Assembly: GCF_018304765.1 (NCBI RefSeq)
Contig: NZ_CP072642.1
Span: forward strand, 665,501 to 729,500
Direction: 5' to 3'
Source of the DNA: Chloracidobacterium sp. N
GTDB taxonomy: Bacteria > Acidobacteriota > Blastocatellia > Chloracidobacteriales > Chloracidobacteriaceae
DNA length: 64,000 bases
The number at the start of each line of letters is the position of its first letter. Positions within the stretch are counted from its first letter, which is position 1. The notes under the pieces are model-generated. The model was given only the letters and a program-made list of their open reading frames with translations. It made no database searches and was not told the DNA's origin. Below are positions 1 to 7,835 of the stretch, piece by piece. The position numbers and the translations under genes are program-made.

Positions 1-11
1 GGTTTTCTGCC

Positions 12-371
12 ATGACACCATTTGAGCATCTGACCAGCGCCGCTTTGGCGTGTTCGCACCAGCGGGCATTTGTCGGGGGCGTCGTCCAGCACCCACAAAC
101 CGGGAAGTTCCAGCTCTGGTTTTTGCCGACCGGACGGGACATCGAGCCACTGCGGGCTTACGAGTCACAGGCGCAGGCGGCCGCCAGCTATCACGCTTTG
201 CGGCGCGCATTTTCGAGCGGAAATCCAACCCGTCTGGCTGAAGCCTTTGCGGCCGTGTCGGCAACCGGTGAAAACCCGGCGTCGTTTCCGCCTGATTTTC
301 TGGAACGCCTGCGCCTTGGCGTGCAGAAAGCGCTTGCGGCGCGTGGGATCACCGTCTGTTTTGCGCCGTAG
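12..371 (+). CDS. Hypothetical protein, 119 aa
   Basis: I do not recognise this protein. It is a soluble-looking 119-residue product with no signal peptide or membrane segment. Its middle (about residues 28-70) is mildly hydrophobic and aromatic, followed by an Ala-rich helical stretch and a Pro-containing turn before a basic C-terminal helix. The start ATG lies only 11 bases inside the window, so its ribosome-binding site cannot be judged and an upstream start outside the window is possible. Codon use looks like that of the neighbouring GC-rich genes. Its last few codons run into the beginning of a decayed copy of the permease 3' end found at 366-496, so the two once overlapped or were juxtaposed by a rearrangement. 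Confidence 0.5.
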   Translation: MTPFEHLTSAALACSHQRAFVGGVVQHPQTGKFQLWFLPTGRDIEPLRAYESQAQAAASYHALRRAFSSGNPTRLAEAFAAVSATGENPASFPPDFLERLRLGVQKALAARGITVCFAP

Positions 372-496
372 CCGGTGGGCGTGGATTGCGGGCGGTGACA
401 TGGATGACGACGGCCATCACCGCGACGCCGGCCGGCAGAAGCAGTGTCACCGCCGCACAAGTGGCTGATTGCGCTGGAAAAACGGATTCCAGACCT
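366..496 (-). pseudogene. Remnant of ABC permease 3' end
   Basis: This stretch aligns base for base, with scattered substitutions and at least one 1-bp indel, to 1926-2064, the 3' end of the intact minus-strand permease gene at 1909-2775. Read on the minus strand it still encodes WNPFFQRNQPLV, matching WNQFFQRNQPFG of the intact gene, after which the frame is broken. Only the last 40 or so codons are present. Both copies have the same orientation, so they form imperfect direct repeats on either side of the Fic gene. By eye the identity is a little over 80%. It is best read as a dead fragment left by duplication or insertion. Confidence 0.7.
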
Positions 497-559
497 GCCC
501 GGATATGCGTCGGGATTGGCTATTCAACGAATTTGCTGTTTTGTTTAATAGCCGGCCGT

Positions 560-583
560 TGTATTCAACGATCCTTGAATACA
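560..583. promoter_or_regulatory. Palindromic operator candidate upstream of fic
   Basis: A perfect inverted repeat TGTATTCAA-6-TTGAATACA spans 560-583 and ends 27 bases before the chosen Fic start. A second dyad, GGCTATT (518-524) with AATAGCC (547-553), sits just upstream, and the word TATTCAACGA occurs in both (521-530 and 562-571). The stretch is far AT-richer than its surroundings. This layout is typical of a repressor operator; the Fic protein's own C-terminal winged-helix domain is the obvious candidate binder, but that is inference. Confidence 0.5.
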
Positions 584-610
584 TCTCACATCCATGAAGA
601 CGGCAGGCCT

Positions 611-1774
611 GTGCAACGCGGACTGACAGGGTACTACAAGACACTTTCCGTGGCTGGGGAGACGGTTCGTGCTTTCGTCCCCCATCCCCTGCCACCTCGC
701 CCTTCCCTGGAATTTGACAGCCGGCGGCAACGTCTCCTGGAAGAGGCCACCTTGTCTTTGGGCCGGCTGGACAGTGTAACCCTGCTCCTGTCGGAGCCTG
801 ATCTCTTTCTCTATGCCTATGTTCGTCGTGAAGCCGTGCTTTCTTCCCAGATTGAAGGTACCCAATCATCTTTGGCGCATTTACTTCTCTTTGAGCTGGA
901 AGAAGCGCCGGGTGTTCCGCTGGATGATGTGACAGAGGTTTCCAACTATGTTGCGGCGTTGGATCACGGACTCAACCGTCTCAAGGGGGGATTCCCACTC
1001 TGTAACCGCCTGCTTCGGGAGATGCACCGCATCCTGCTTTCGCGTGGGCGGGGAAGTGGGCAGTCTCCGGGGGAGTTTCGGCGCACGCAAAACTGGATCG
1101 GGGGGACTCGTCCCGGCAATGCGCACTTTGTGCCGCCGCCGCCCGATGTCCTGGAAGATTGCCTGTCTGATTTTGAGCGATTTCTCCATGACGAGACGTT
1201 GCCGTATCCAACGCTGGTGAGGGCTGCCCTGGCACACGTCCAATTTGAAACAATTCATCCGTTCCTTGACGGCAACGGACGTATCGGCCGGCTGCTGATT
1301 GCCTTTATTCTGCATCACGAAGGGGTTTTACAGCGCCCTTTGCTCTACCTGAGCCTGTATTTCAAACAGCATCGCCGCGAGTATTACCGGCTGCTCGATG
1401 TCGTACGTTTCGAGGGAGACTGGGAAGCGTGGTTGGATTTCTTTCTGGAAGGGGTCATCCAGACGGCACGAAATGCCGTTACCACGGCCCAGCGCCTGGT
1501 GATGCTGTTCAAGGAAGACACCCAAAAAATCCAGATGTCCAAACTCGGCGTCAACAGTGCGCTGCGGGTGTTCAATGCCTTGTGCGCCCGGCCGGTGCTG
1601 TCCTTGCCGGAGTTGGTGCGCCGGACCGGGCTGACATTTCCCACCGCCGCCAAGGGCGTGGATGTCCTCATCCGCCTGAACATCGTGCGGGAACTCACCG
1701 GACGTAAGCGAAACCGCATCTTTGCCTATGACTCTTACGTGGCCCTTCTCAATGAAGGCACTGAGCCGGTATGA
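611..1774 (+). CDS. Fic family protein with C-terminal winged helix
   Basis: Fic-domain protein of about 387 aa, a family that transfers AMP (or another phosphate-containing group) from a nucleotide to hydroxyl side chains of target proteins. The catalytic motif HPFLDGNGRIGR is intact (His about residue 216). The N-terminal SSQIEG at about 78-83 fits the inhibitory motif (S/T)xxxE(G/N), indicating a self-inhibited class II Fic protein. The N-terminal GYYKTLSVAGETVRAFVP segment is the usual Fic N-domain, and residues about 310-385 form a winged-helix DNA-binding domain, as in many Fic proteins of this group. The open frame extends upstream to 386, but that part reads through the permease remnant and operator, so the GTG at 611 was chosen. 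No antitoxin gene is adjacent. Likely autoregulated through the palindrome at 560-583. Confidence 0.88.
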   Translation: MQRGLTGYYKTLSVAGETVRAFVPHPLPPRPSLEFDSRRQRLLEEATLSLGRLDSVTLLLSEPDLFLYAYVRREAVLSSQIEGTQSSLAHLLLFELEEAPGVPLDDVTEVSNYVAALDHGLNRLKGGFPLCNRLLREMHRILLSRGRGSGQSPGEFRRTQNWIGGTRPGNAHFVPPPPDVLEDCLSDFERFLHDETLPYPTLVRAALAHVQFETIHPFLDGNGRIGRLLIAFILHHEGVLQRPLLYLSLYFKQHRREYYRLLDVVRFEGDWEAWLDFFLEGVIQTARNAVTTAQRLVMLFKEDTQKIQMSKLGVNSALRVFNALCARPVLSLPELVRRTGLTFPTAAKGVDVLIRLNIVRELTGRKRNRIFAYDSYVALLNEGTEPV

Positions 1775-1908
1775 AGCGGGGTGGGGGTTGTGGTGAGAAG
1801 GTGATACGTCTCCCGATGACAGCCGCATAGCCTCACTCTGGCCGGAGGCCGGGAAAACACCCGTGCCAATCCAGGCCGTGGACTGTCGTCTTTGGAAGCT
1901 GCGCGGGA

Positions 1909-2775
1909 TCAGCGTGGGTTTGGCGCCGGAGCCGGTGGGTGCTGGTGGCGGGTGGTGACCTGGTTGATGACGACAGCCATCACCGCGACACCGGCCAGCA
2001 GCAGCAGCGTCACCGCCGCGCCAAACGGCTGGTTGCGCTGGAAAAACTGATTCCAGATCACATTGCCAAGCAGAATGCTTTTGGCGCCGCCAAGCAGATC
2101 GGCGACGACAAAGTTGCCCAGGCTCGGAATGAACACGAGGGCGCTGCCGGCAATCAGTCCCGGACGCGACAAGGGAACGATGACCTTCCAGAACGTCACC
2201 CACGGCGTTGCACCCAGGTCGGCCGCCGCATCGAGAAGCTGCCGGTCGAGTTTGTCGAGGCTGGCGACCAGCGGAATGATCATAAAGGGCAGTTCACCGG
2301 CGACGAGTCCGATGAACACGGCCAGGTCGTTGTAAAGCAGCGGAAGCGGCTCGCGGATGAGACCCAACCCAAGCAGCGCCGTGTTGATAATGCCCTCGGT
2401 ACGCAGCAGATGTGTCCAAGCGAAGGTGCGTACCACAAGGCTCGTCCACAGCGGAATGACCGTCATGGTCAGGAGCAGCGGTTTCCAGCGCGGCCTGACT
2501 TGGAAGGCCAGGAAAAGCGCCACCGGATAGCTGAGGACGATGCAGACCAGCGTGACAACGACAGCCATCCAGAGCGAGCGCCAGTAAATGGCCAGGTACA
2601 TCGGCTCCAGGGCCTGCCGGAAGTTGGACAGCGTCCACGTCCAGGCAATGTTGCCGTAGGTTGTGCGGCTGGCGAAGGACTGCCTGGCGACGATGACAAG
2701 TGGCAGGAAACCCAGGAGAAACAGCCAGATCGTGGCCGGCGCCAACAGTCCGGCCCGCCATGCGAAACGTTGCAC
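1909..2775 (-). CDS. ABC transporter permease, PotB-like
   Basis: Inner-membrane permease subunit of a binding-protein-dependent ABC importer, closest in feel to PotB of spermidine/putrescine systems. About 288 aa with six predicted membrane segments; the first is the APATIWLFLLGFLPLVIV stretch. The cytoplasmic EAA loop is clear (AAADLGATPWVTFWKVIVPL followed by SRPGLIAG), which docks on the ATPase. The longer frame starts at a TTG at 2823; the GTG at 2773-2775 is preferred because GAGG lies six bases upstream. No ATPase, second permease or binding protein is next to it in the window, so it is either an orphan or its partners lie elsewhere. Its 3' end is duplicated in degraded form at 366-496. 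Substrate assignment is weak. Confidence 0.85.
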   Translation of the reverse strand: MQRFAWRAGLLAPATIWLFLLGFLPLVIVARQSFASRTTYGNIAWTWTLSNFRQALEPMYLAIYWRSLWMAVVVTLVCIVLSYPVALFLAFQVRPRWKPLLLTMTVIPLWTSLVVRTFAWTHLLRTEGIINTALLGLGLIREPLPLLYNDLAVFIGLVAGELPFMIIPLVASLDKLDRQLLDAAADLGATPWVTFWKVIVPLSRPGLIAGSALVFIPSLGNFVVADLLGGAKSILLGNVIWNQFFQRNQPFGAAVTLLLLAGVAVMAVVINQVTTRHQHPPAPAPNPR

Positions 2776-3183
2776 CGTTGGCCTCGCTGACCTCCCGCAA
2801 ACCCATGCAAAATCAGGTGACAACGCAACCTAATCCTTTTGCCGGCGTTTGAAAAGTACAGCCGGGTAAGCCCGTCAAGGGTGTACCGTTGGCTGGCTAT
2901 CTGCTGTTTTGGTGTTTGGGTGGGCACTGGATGGTGTCGTGGCCGGCCTTTCTTACCAGAGCGTGGCTTGGTGCAGAGAGTCTTGCTGTTCTATAGTAAT
3001 TTACTTGACATTACTATTTCTTTATGGCAAGCTGCCTTCAGAACAAGCTGCCTTCAGAACAAGCTGCCTTCAGAACAAGCTGCCTTCAGAACAAGCTGCC
3101 TTCCCTTGTAGGTTAGGTAGCCTTCAATCCAGGAGATCAGCTTGTTCGTTGACCAATACTTGTTCCAAAGGAGAACCTTGCCG
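2776..3183. other. Intergenic, AT-richer, carries satellite
   Basis: About 400 bases between the divergent permease and the small secreted peptide. No convincing gene is seen. It contains the 16-bp tandem repeat at 3028-3103 and an AT-rich stretch just before it (about 2990-3025) that could hold a promoter, though no clear -35/-10 pair is visible. From here to about 5780 the base composition is visibly lower in G+C than the rest of the window. Confidence 0.5.
3028..3103. repeat. 16-bp tandem repeat, about 4.7 copies
   Basis: The unit AAGCTGCCTTCAGAAC is repeated four times without a mismatch from 3029 to 3092, and a partial fifth copy continues to 3103. The period is 16, not a multiple of three, so it is not a coding repeat. 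It lies 80 bases upstream of the small secreted peptide gene. Copy number is likely to vary by slippage. Confidence 0.9.
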
Positions 3184-3357
3184 ATGCAATCTGCAATGCG
3201 ATTTGGATTGCTGCTTGTTATGAGCGTGTGGCTTTGTTCGGTCTCAGGGTTGGCAAGCACAGGCCCATCAGAATTGCCCAACCCATCAGAGCCATCAAAA
3301 TCAGAGCCATCAAAAAAGACACCTGGCAAGTCGTTGGAGGCCAGGGTTGGAGGCTAG
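3184..3357 (+). CDS. Small secreted Ser/Pro-rich peptide, 57 aa
   Basis: A 57-residue product beginning MQSAMRF with a hydrophobic core (LLLVMSVWLCSVSGLA) that looks like a Sec signal peptide with cleavage after SGLA. The mature part is only about 35 residues, built of short SEPSK-type repeats and ending in a basic tail. AAAGGAGAA lies nine bases upstream of the ATG at 3184, a good ribosome-binding site that supports this start over the longer frame from 3142. Base composition is AT-richer than average. No family is recognised. The gene is short enough that it could be a chance frame, but SD plus signal peptide make it plausible. Confidence 0.42.
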   Translation: MQSAMRFGLLLVMSVWLCSVSGLASTGPSELPNPSEPSKSEPSKKTPGKSLEARVGG

Positions 3358-3565
3358 GGGAGGATACAACGCCGACCCTTTGAGCATAAATTGCCACATC
3401 GAATACTGGAGTGCTGAACAATCTGGCAACTGCATAGGTTTCTTTGCCATCGTGAACTGTGGCACCTTTTTTGCGCCAGAAATTAGTATCTGTTCAGCCT
3501 CAGTCTGTTTTGGCAACCCGGGGTCTGTCACATTGATTTGTTCTTGATAGGGAGGTGTTCTGAAG

Positions 3566-4378
3566 ATGAGACACATCAAAACTGGACTGTTTTTGTTGGC
3601 GGCAGGCTTTTTTCTCATTGGCACCGGCGGTACGGCACTGGGGCAGCGCCGGGCTGTTGAACACCGTATGGAGATTCAGGTGACGAACCAGACGATTAAT
3701 GTTGGGGAGCGGCTCACCATCCGAATTGACGGTGTCCAGCCGAATGACATGATTAACCTTGCCCCCAAGGAACAGACTACAGCCCAGGTTGCAGCCGGCA
3801 TCATGGTGCCAGCGCCAGGACGTGTCACGACGCTGGGCATTGGCTCTACCTCACCGTTGCCCGATGGCGCTCTGTCCGTAACGCCATCTGAAGTACGCAT
3901 CACGCGGGCCACGAACTGGACGGGCAACCTGTTCTTCCATGTTGATGTGCCGATGCAGACCCAGGTGACTTTGGTTATCAATGACCAGCCATTGCTCAAC
4001 GCCAGGCTGTCCGCACCGGTTGCCTTCTGGCGGGAAGCCTTTCACCCAGGCTTCTCCATCGCCCCGGAGACCTTTGTGCGTGCTACCTTGCCAAACATTG
4101 ACCGGGAAGAGCGGATTCGCCCGGAGGAGGAAGCCTATCGCGTGCCGCCCTCCAAGGTGCAGGTGCTCAAGCGGGTACTGCCGTCTTCCGACACGGCACG
4201 GGAGTTGCTGGTGGCTTTCCGCGTGAATGAGCAGGGGCAGGTGTTTGCCGCACACGTACTGACCCACGATGCCCAGGCTGCGGCGTATGCCGAAAACTTC
4301 AAGCAGTGGGTGTTTGCGCCGTACGTCGTGGATGGCAAGCCCGTACCTTTCCTGACGGTGATGAAAGTTTCCTTCTGA
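3566..4378 (+). CDS. Secreted protein with TonB C-terminal-like domain
   Basis: A 270-aa exported protein: signal peptide at residues 1-27 (cleavage near TALGQ), then a beta-rich middle of unknown family with several NxT-type turns, and a C-terminal 70 residues (VLKRVLPSSDTARELLVAFR onward, ending PYVVDGKPVPFLTVMKVSF) that follow the pattern of the TonB_C-like fold found in periplasmic energy-transducer relatives: a strand with an EQGQV turn, a helix, then W-x-FxPyvvdGkPV. There is no N-terminal TonB membrane anchor and proline linker, so it is probably a stand-alone periplasmic protein rather than a true TonB. GGGAGGTG lies eight bases before the ATG. A strong hairpin follows the stop, so it is probably monocistronic. 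Confidence 0.75.
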   Translation: MRHIKTGLFLLAAGFFLIGTGGTALGQRRAVEHRMEIQVTNQTINVGERLTIRIDGVQPNDMINLAPKEQTTAQVAAGIMVPAPGRVTTLGIGSTSPLPDGALSVTPSEVRITRATNWTGNLFFHVDVPMQTQVTLVINDQPLLNARLSAPVAFWREAFHPGFSIAPETFVRATLPNIDREERIRPEEEAYRVPPSKVQVLKRVLPSSDTARELLVAFRVNEQGQVFAAHVLTHDAQAAAYAENFKQWVFAPYVVDGKPVPFLTVMKVSF

Positions 4379-4414
4379 TTCCCGGCAGAGAGACAAGCCG
4401 GGTTGTATGAAATC

Positions 4415-4451
4415 AGGCCGAAGCTGCCCTGTGGAAGGGCGGCTTCGGCCT
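4415..4451 (+). terminator. Hairpin terminator after secreted protein
   Basis: AGGCCGAAGCTGCCCT at 4415-4430 pairs with AGGGCGGCTTCGGCCT at 4436-4451, a 16-bp stem with one U-G wobble (on the + strand) and a five-base loop. It is followed by CACTGTTTT rather than a pure T run. It lies 36 bases after the stop codon of the upstream gene and can act in either direction. Confidence 0.65.
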
Positions 4452-4703
4452 CACTGTTTTGGGCAGAGCCGACCGTGAGGTCAGCGCCTGAACCAGCATC
4501 CGGTGACGCATCCGGCGCGTCCCTGAACGTTTGGTGGATGAGATACGGACGAGTGTTATACTCGCTTCCCATAAACCCAGCTTGATGCCAGTCTGTGGTT
4601 GCCAGAAGCTTCACGTCCGTACAATTGCCGCAGGCGGGTCTCTGGGTGACTTCCATACCGCCGGGCTTGCTCCGCCGGTGAGCAGGCTGCCAGGGTCCGG
4701 GCT
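4452..4703. other. Intergenic upstream of methyltransferase
   Basis: About 250 bases without a gene. A TATACT box at 4557-4562 sits inside a small GAGT/ACTC dyad; the best -35 (TTGGTG, 4531-4536) is 20 bases away, longer than ideal, so promoter identity is uncertain. It would give a leader of roughly 135 bases to the methyltransferase GTG start. Confidence 0.3.
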
Positions 4704-5780
4704 GTGAACTACATTGGCAGCAAATTTTCCCTTCTTCCTTTTCTGGAAAGGCATATAACGGAATTCTCCAAGCCGGATTCGGGTTGGACATTTTTCGATA
4801 TATTTTCGGGAACAGGCGTTGTCGGAAGACACTTCAAAAAACTTGGATTCCACATCGTCACCAATGACATTCAGTATTACAGCTACTGTCTCAACCGGGC
4901 ATACATAGGCATCAACCGCCAGCCAGGGTTCAGTGGCATTGTGGAGCATCTGCCACCGCCGGCTGGTCTTTTGCAGTATGATGCGGTTGATGTCGCTCTG
5001 GACTATCTGAACCGGCTGACGGGAGTTGAAGGCTTCGTTTACCGGAATTACTGTCCGGGCGGTACGGCCGGAAAAGATTTTCCCCGTCAATACTTCACAG
5101 ACGAAAATGGAAAACTCTGCGACGCCATTCGCCTTCAAATAGAAGACTGGTATCGGGATGCTGTCATTTCAGACGATGAGTATTTCTATCTGCTGGCCAG
5201 CCTGATTGAAGCCATGGACAAGGTTGCCAACACGGCTTCGGTCTATGGCGCGTTTCTCAAGCACGTGAAGCCAAGTGCGCGTAAGCTTCTCAGACTTGAG
5301 AGGCTTGAGATCATACCTGACAGCAAAGTGCATCGGGTGTTCAACTGCGATGGAAGCAAGCTGGTAAGTGAAGTGCAATGCGATATTCTCTACATTGATC
5401 CTCCCTACAACCAGCGTCAGTACTGCACGAACTACCATGTTCTGGAAACCATCGCAAAATATGACCATCCACAGCTTTATGGCATTACGGGACTGAGGGA
5501 CTACCGTCACCAGAAATCAGATTTCTGCAATTCTGCAAAGGCTCTTCAATCGCTTGAAAGGCTGATTCAGGAAACAAGTGCAAAATATGTCTTTCTGAGC
5601 TACAACAGCGAAGGTCTCATGCGTGAAGATGAGATTATCAGGATGATGGGCCAATACGGAGAGGTGGATTTGAAAAAAGAGGACTATCGCCGGTTCAGAG
5701 CCGATATAGACCGGGAAAACCGCAGATACCGGGCAGACCGTGTTACCGAGTACCTGTTTTGCCTGAAAAAGGATGGATAA
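4704..5780 (+). CDS. D12-class N6-adenine DNA methyltransferase (copy 1)
   Basis: S-adenosylmethionine-dependent DNA adenine methyltransferase of the D12 class, 358 aa. Motif I for AdoMet binding is FSGTG at residues 34-38 after an N-terminal YIGSK; the catalytic motif IV DPPYN is at 232-236; both are intact. A second acidic ND at 54-55 also fits the family. The start is a GTG with only a weak ribosome-binding site. The codons are much AT-richer (near 48% G+C by eye) than those of the next gene, which suggests recent transfer. The gene immediately downstream encodes a paralogue, the arrangement seen for asymmetric-site restriction-modification systems where each enzyme modifies one strand. 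No restriction endonuclease is recognised directly next to them. Confidence 0.9.
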   Translation: MNYIGSKFSLLPFLERHITEFSKPDSGWTFFDIFSGTGVVGRHFKKLGFHIVTNDIQYYSYCLNRAYIGINRQPGFSGIVEHLPPPAGLLQYDAVDVALDYLNRLTGVEGFVYRNYCPGGTAGKDFPRQYFTDENGKLCDAIRLQIEDWYRDAVISDDEYFYLLASLIEAMDKVANTASVYGAFLKHVKPSARKLLRLERLEIIPDSKVHRVFNCDGSKLVSEVQCDILYIDPPYNQRQYCTNYHVLETIAKYDHPQLYGITGLRDYRHQKSDFCNSAKALQSLERLIQETSAKYVFLSYNSEGLMREDEIIRMMGQYGEVDLKKEDYRRFRADIDRENRRYRADRVTEYLFCLKKDG

Positions 5781-5838
5781 CGGAATCAACCGGGCCGGCT
5801 TTTTTGAAAGAGGACGGCACTGCATAGGGAACGTCTGA

Positions 5839-6933
5839 ATGATCAAGTACATCGGCTCCAAACGAACCCTCATCCCGCTCATTCTGGAAACCGTCCGCCG
5901 GGCAACAAGGGCCCGAACGGTTCTTGACCCGTTTTCCGGGACGGCCCGCGTCGGGCATGCGCTCAAGGCAGCCGGCTACCGTGTGCTCTCCAACGACCAC
6001 AATGCCTATGCCGCCGTCCTGGCACGCTGCTACGTTCAGGCCGATGCCGAGGATGTCCTCGAAGACGCCCGCAAACTCGTCCGCGAGTTCAATGCCCTCA
6101 AGGGCACGCCGGGCTATTTCACCGAGACGTTCTGCATCCGGTCCCGCTTTTTCCAGCCCAAAAACGGCGAACGGATTGACGCCATCCGCGAAGCCATTGC
6201 CGCCAGGGGGCTTGACCCGGAACTGGAAGCCGTCATGCTCGTCTCCCTGATGGAAGCGGCCGACCGCGTGGATTCCACGACCGGCGTGCAGATGGCCTAT
6301 CTCAAAAGCTGGGCGCCACGCTCGTACAACGACCTCGAACTGCGTGTCCCCAACGTGCTCCCGCGCGCCCGGTACGGCAAAGGGCAGGCGACATGCCTCG
6401 ATGCCCTCGATGCCGTCCGTCGCTTTGCGGCTGATGTGGCCTACCTTGACCCGCCCTACAACCAGCATTCCTACCTGGGGAACTATCACATCTGGGAGTC
6501 GCTCGTGCGGTGGGACAAACCCGAAGTCTATGGCGTCGCATGCAAGCGCGTGGACGTACGCCAGCGCCGCAGTGTCTTCAACGCCCGTTCCCGGTTTACG
6601 GCTGCCCTGCACACCCTGCTGACCGCCGTGCAGGCGCCGGTCATCATCGTGTCGTTCAACGACGAAGGTTACGTGACGCGCCAGGACATGGAAGCCATGC
6701 TGCGGTCGCTGTGGAACGGCGCCGGGCAGGTCACGACCATCGAGAAGGATTTCAAGCGGTATGTCGGGGCGCAGATTGGCATTTATAACCCACGTGGGGA
6801 AAAGGTGGGTGTGGTCAGCCATCTGCGGAACCGGGAATTTCTCTACGTGGCATCCCGCGAAGACCTTGCGCCGGCGCTGATGTCTGTCACGGCTGCACAG
6901 CATCGGCAGGGCTGGCTGTTCGGTGAATCTTAG
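5839..6933 (+). CDS. D12-class N6-adenine DNA methyltransferase (copy 2)
   Basis: A second D12-class adenine methyltransferase, 364 aa, 58 bases downstream of the first. It shares with it the N-terminal YIGSK, the pattern D-x-FSGT-x-xVG, and the catalytic block DPPYNQ-x-x-Y-x-x-NYH (DPPYN at 204-208) followed by YG about 14 residues later, so the two are homologous. Motif I reads FSGTA (32-36) rather than FSGTG, a small deviation that may still bind AdoMet. Unlike copy 1 its codons match the GC-rich host. The C-terminus carries an extra tail ending in GWLFGES. It may be a resident gene next to which copy 1 was added, or the two may have come together and diverged. Confidence 0.9.
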   Translation: MIKYIGSKRTLIPLILETVRRATRARTVLDPFSGTARVGHALKAAGYRVLSNDHNAYAAVLARCYVQADAEDVLEDARKLVREFNALKGTPGYFTETFCIRSRFFQPKNGERIDAIREAIAARGLDPELEAVMLVSLMEAADRVDSTTGVQMAYLKSWAPRSYNDLELRVPNVLPRARYGKGQATCLDALDAVRRFAADVAYLDPPYNQHSYLGNYHIWESLVRWDKPEVYGVACKRVDVRQRRSVFNARSRFTAALHTLLTAVQAPVIIVSFNDEGYVTRQDMEAMLRSLWNGAGQVTTIEKDFKRYVGAQIGIYNPRGEKVGVVSHLRNREFLYVASREDLAPALMSVTAAQHRQGWLFGES

Positions 6934-6943
6934 TGTGAGGACT

Positions 6944-7762
6944 ATGCCCGTGTTTCGCCGTTGGGTTGCAACCAGACCAGTTGCCTGCTTCTTTGGCCTG
7001 ACAGTTCTGCTCTCCTGGTCGTACTGGTTGACGCTGCTTGCCAGCGGGCAACAGGTTCGTCCGGGGTCATCCGCCACGCATCTGCCAGGCTTGTTGGGAC
7101 CTCTGGTGGCAGCCGTCATCATCACCTGGCTGGCATTTGGGCAAGCCGCCCTGCTGGCGTTCATAAAAAGCGCCCTCGTGCTGCCGCACCCCCGTTTTCA
7201 AAATGCTCTCCTTGCCTCGTCGCCGCTTCTGATTGCCGGCGTCACCTTCCTGGGGCTTGCTGCCGCAGGTGGGGAACTGCCGTCCCGGCAAGCGTTTTGT
7301 GCCTATCCAGGCGCTCCGGCGGACACCCCGTTGCTGATACTTCTGCCGGCTGTGCTGCTTCTCAACGGTTATGGAGAGGAAGCCGGTTGGCGTGGCTTTG
7401 CCACGCGGCATCTTGCTCCAAAGCTTGGAAGATTTCGCGCCACGCTGGTCGTGGCATCTGTCTGGGCGGTCTGGCACGCGCCGCTCTTCTGGCTCAATGC
7501 GAGTATGCAGGCGCTGGTCGGGCCGGTCCTGCTGGGGTGGGGCTTCGGGCTGTTGTGCGCGGCTTTTCTGCTCGCCGGCCTATACTTCCTTTCCCAGGAA
7601 AGTGTTCTGGTCGTTGCCGTGTGGCACACGCTCTACAACTTCACCGTCGCCACTCCGGCCGGAACTGGCACGCCGGCTGCCCTCATCACGACGGTGGTGA
7701 TCGTGTGGGGAGCCTGGTTCGCGTTTGTGTGGAGCCGTGAACCCAACAGCTCGAACGCATGA
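6944..7762 (+). CDS. CPBP family intramembrane metalloprotease
   Basis: Polytopic membrane protein (about 272 aa, seven or eight hydrophobic segments) of the CPBP/Abi family, related to Rce1-type CAAX proteases. The family motifs are intact: motif 1 GEEAGWRGFA with the paired glutamates, motif 2 HAPLFW, and motif 3 WHTLYNF. The ATG at 6944 follows GTGAGG and is preferred; a GTG at 6923 would overlap the methyltransferase stop by 11 bases. It is translationally close to copy 2 of the methyltransferase, so they are probably cotranscribed. Members of this family are often annotated as abortive-infection or bacteriocin self-immunity proteins, but function here is not known. Confidence 0.88.
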   Translation: MPVFRRWVATRPVACFFGLTVLLSWSYWLTLLASGQQVRPGSSATHLPGLLGPLVAAVIITWLAFGQAALLAFIKSALVLPHPRFQNALLASSPLLIAGVTFLGLAAAGGELPSRQAFCAYPGAPADTPLLILLPAVLLLNGYGEEAGWRGFATRHLAPKLGRFRATLVVASVWAVWHAPLFWLNASMQALVGPVLLGWGFGLLCAAFLLAGLYFLSQESVLVVAVWHTLYNFTVATPAGTGTPAALITTVVIVWGAWFAFVWSREPNSSNA

Positions 7763-7835
7763 CCTTTTCCGCCCAGACGAATGGATCGCCGCGACGTGGT
7801 TGTTTTCTGGTAAGGTGTTGCCCTGAAAGGCAACC

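Noticed and set aside
386-610. N-terminal extension of the Fic open frame
   Set aside because: It reads through the permease remnant and the palindrome, has no Fic similarity and no ribosome-binding site; GTG 611 gives the family start.
3028-3103. CRISPR array
   Set aside because: The 16-bp units are contiguous with no spacers, and no cas gene is near.
5743-7164. 473-aa minus-strand open frame opposite methyltransferase copy 2
   Set aside because: It is the antisense shadow of a gene with intact methyltransferase motifs; the composition is typical of GC-rich antisense frames.
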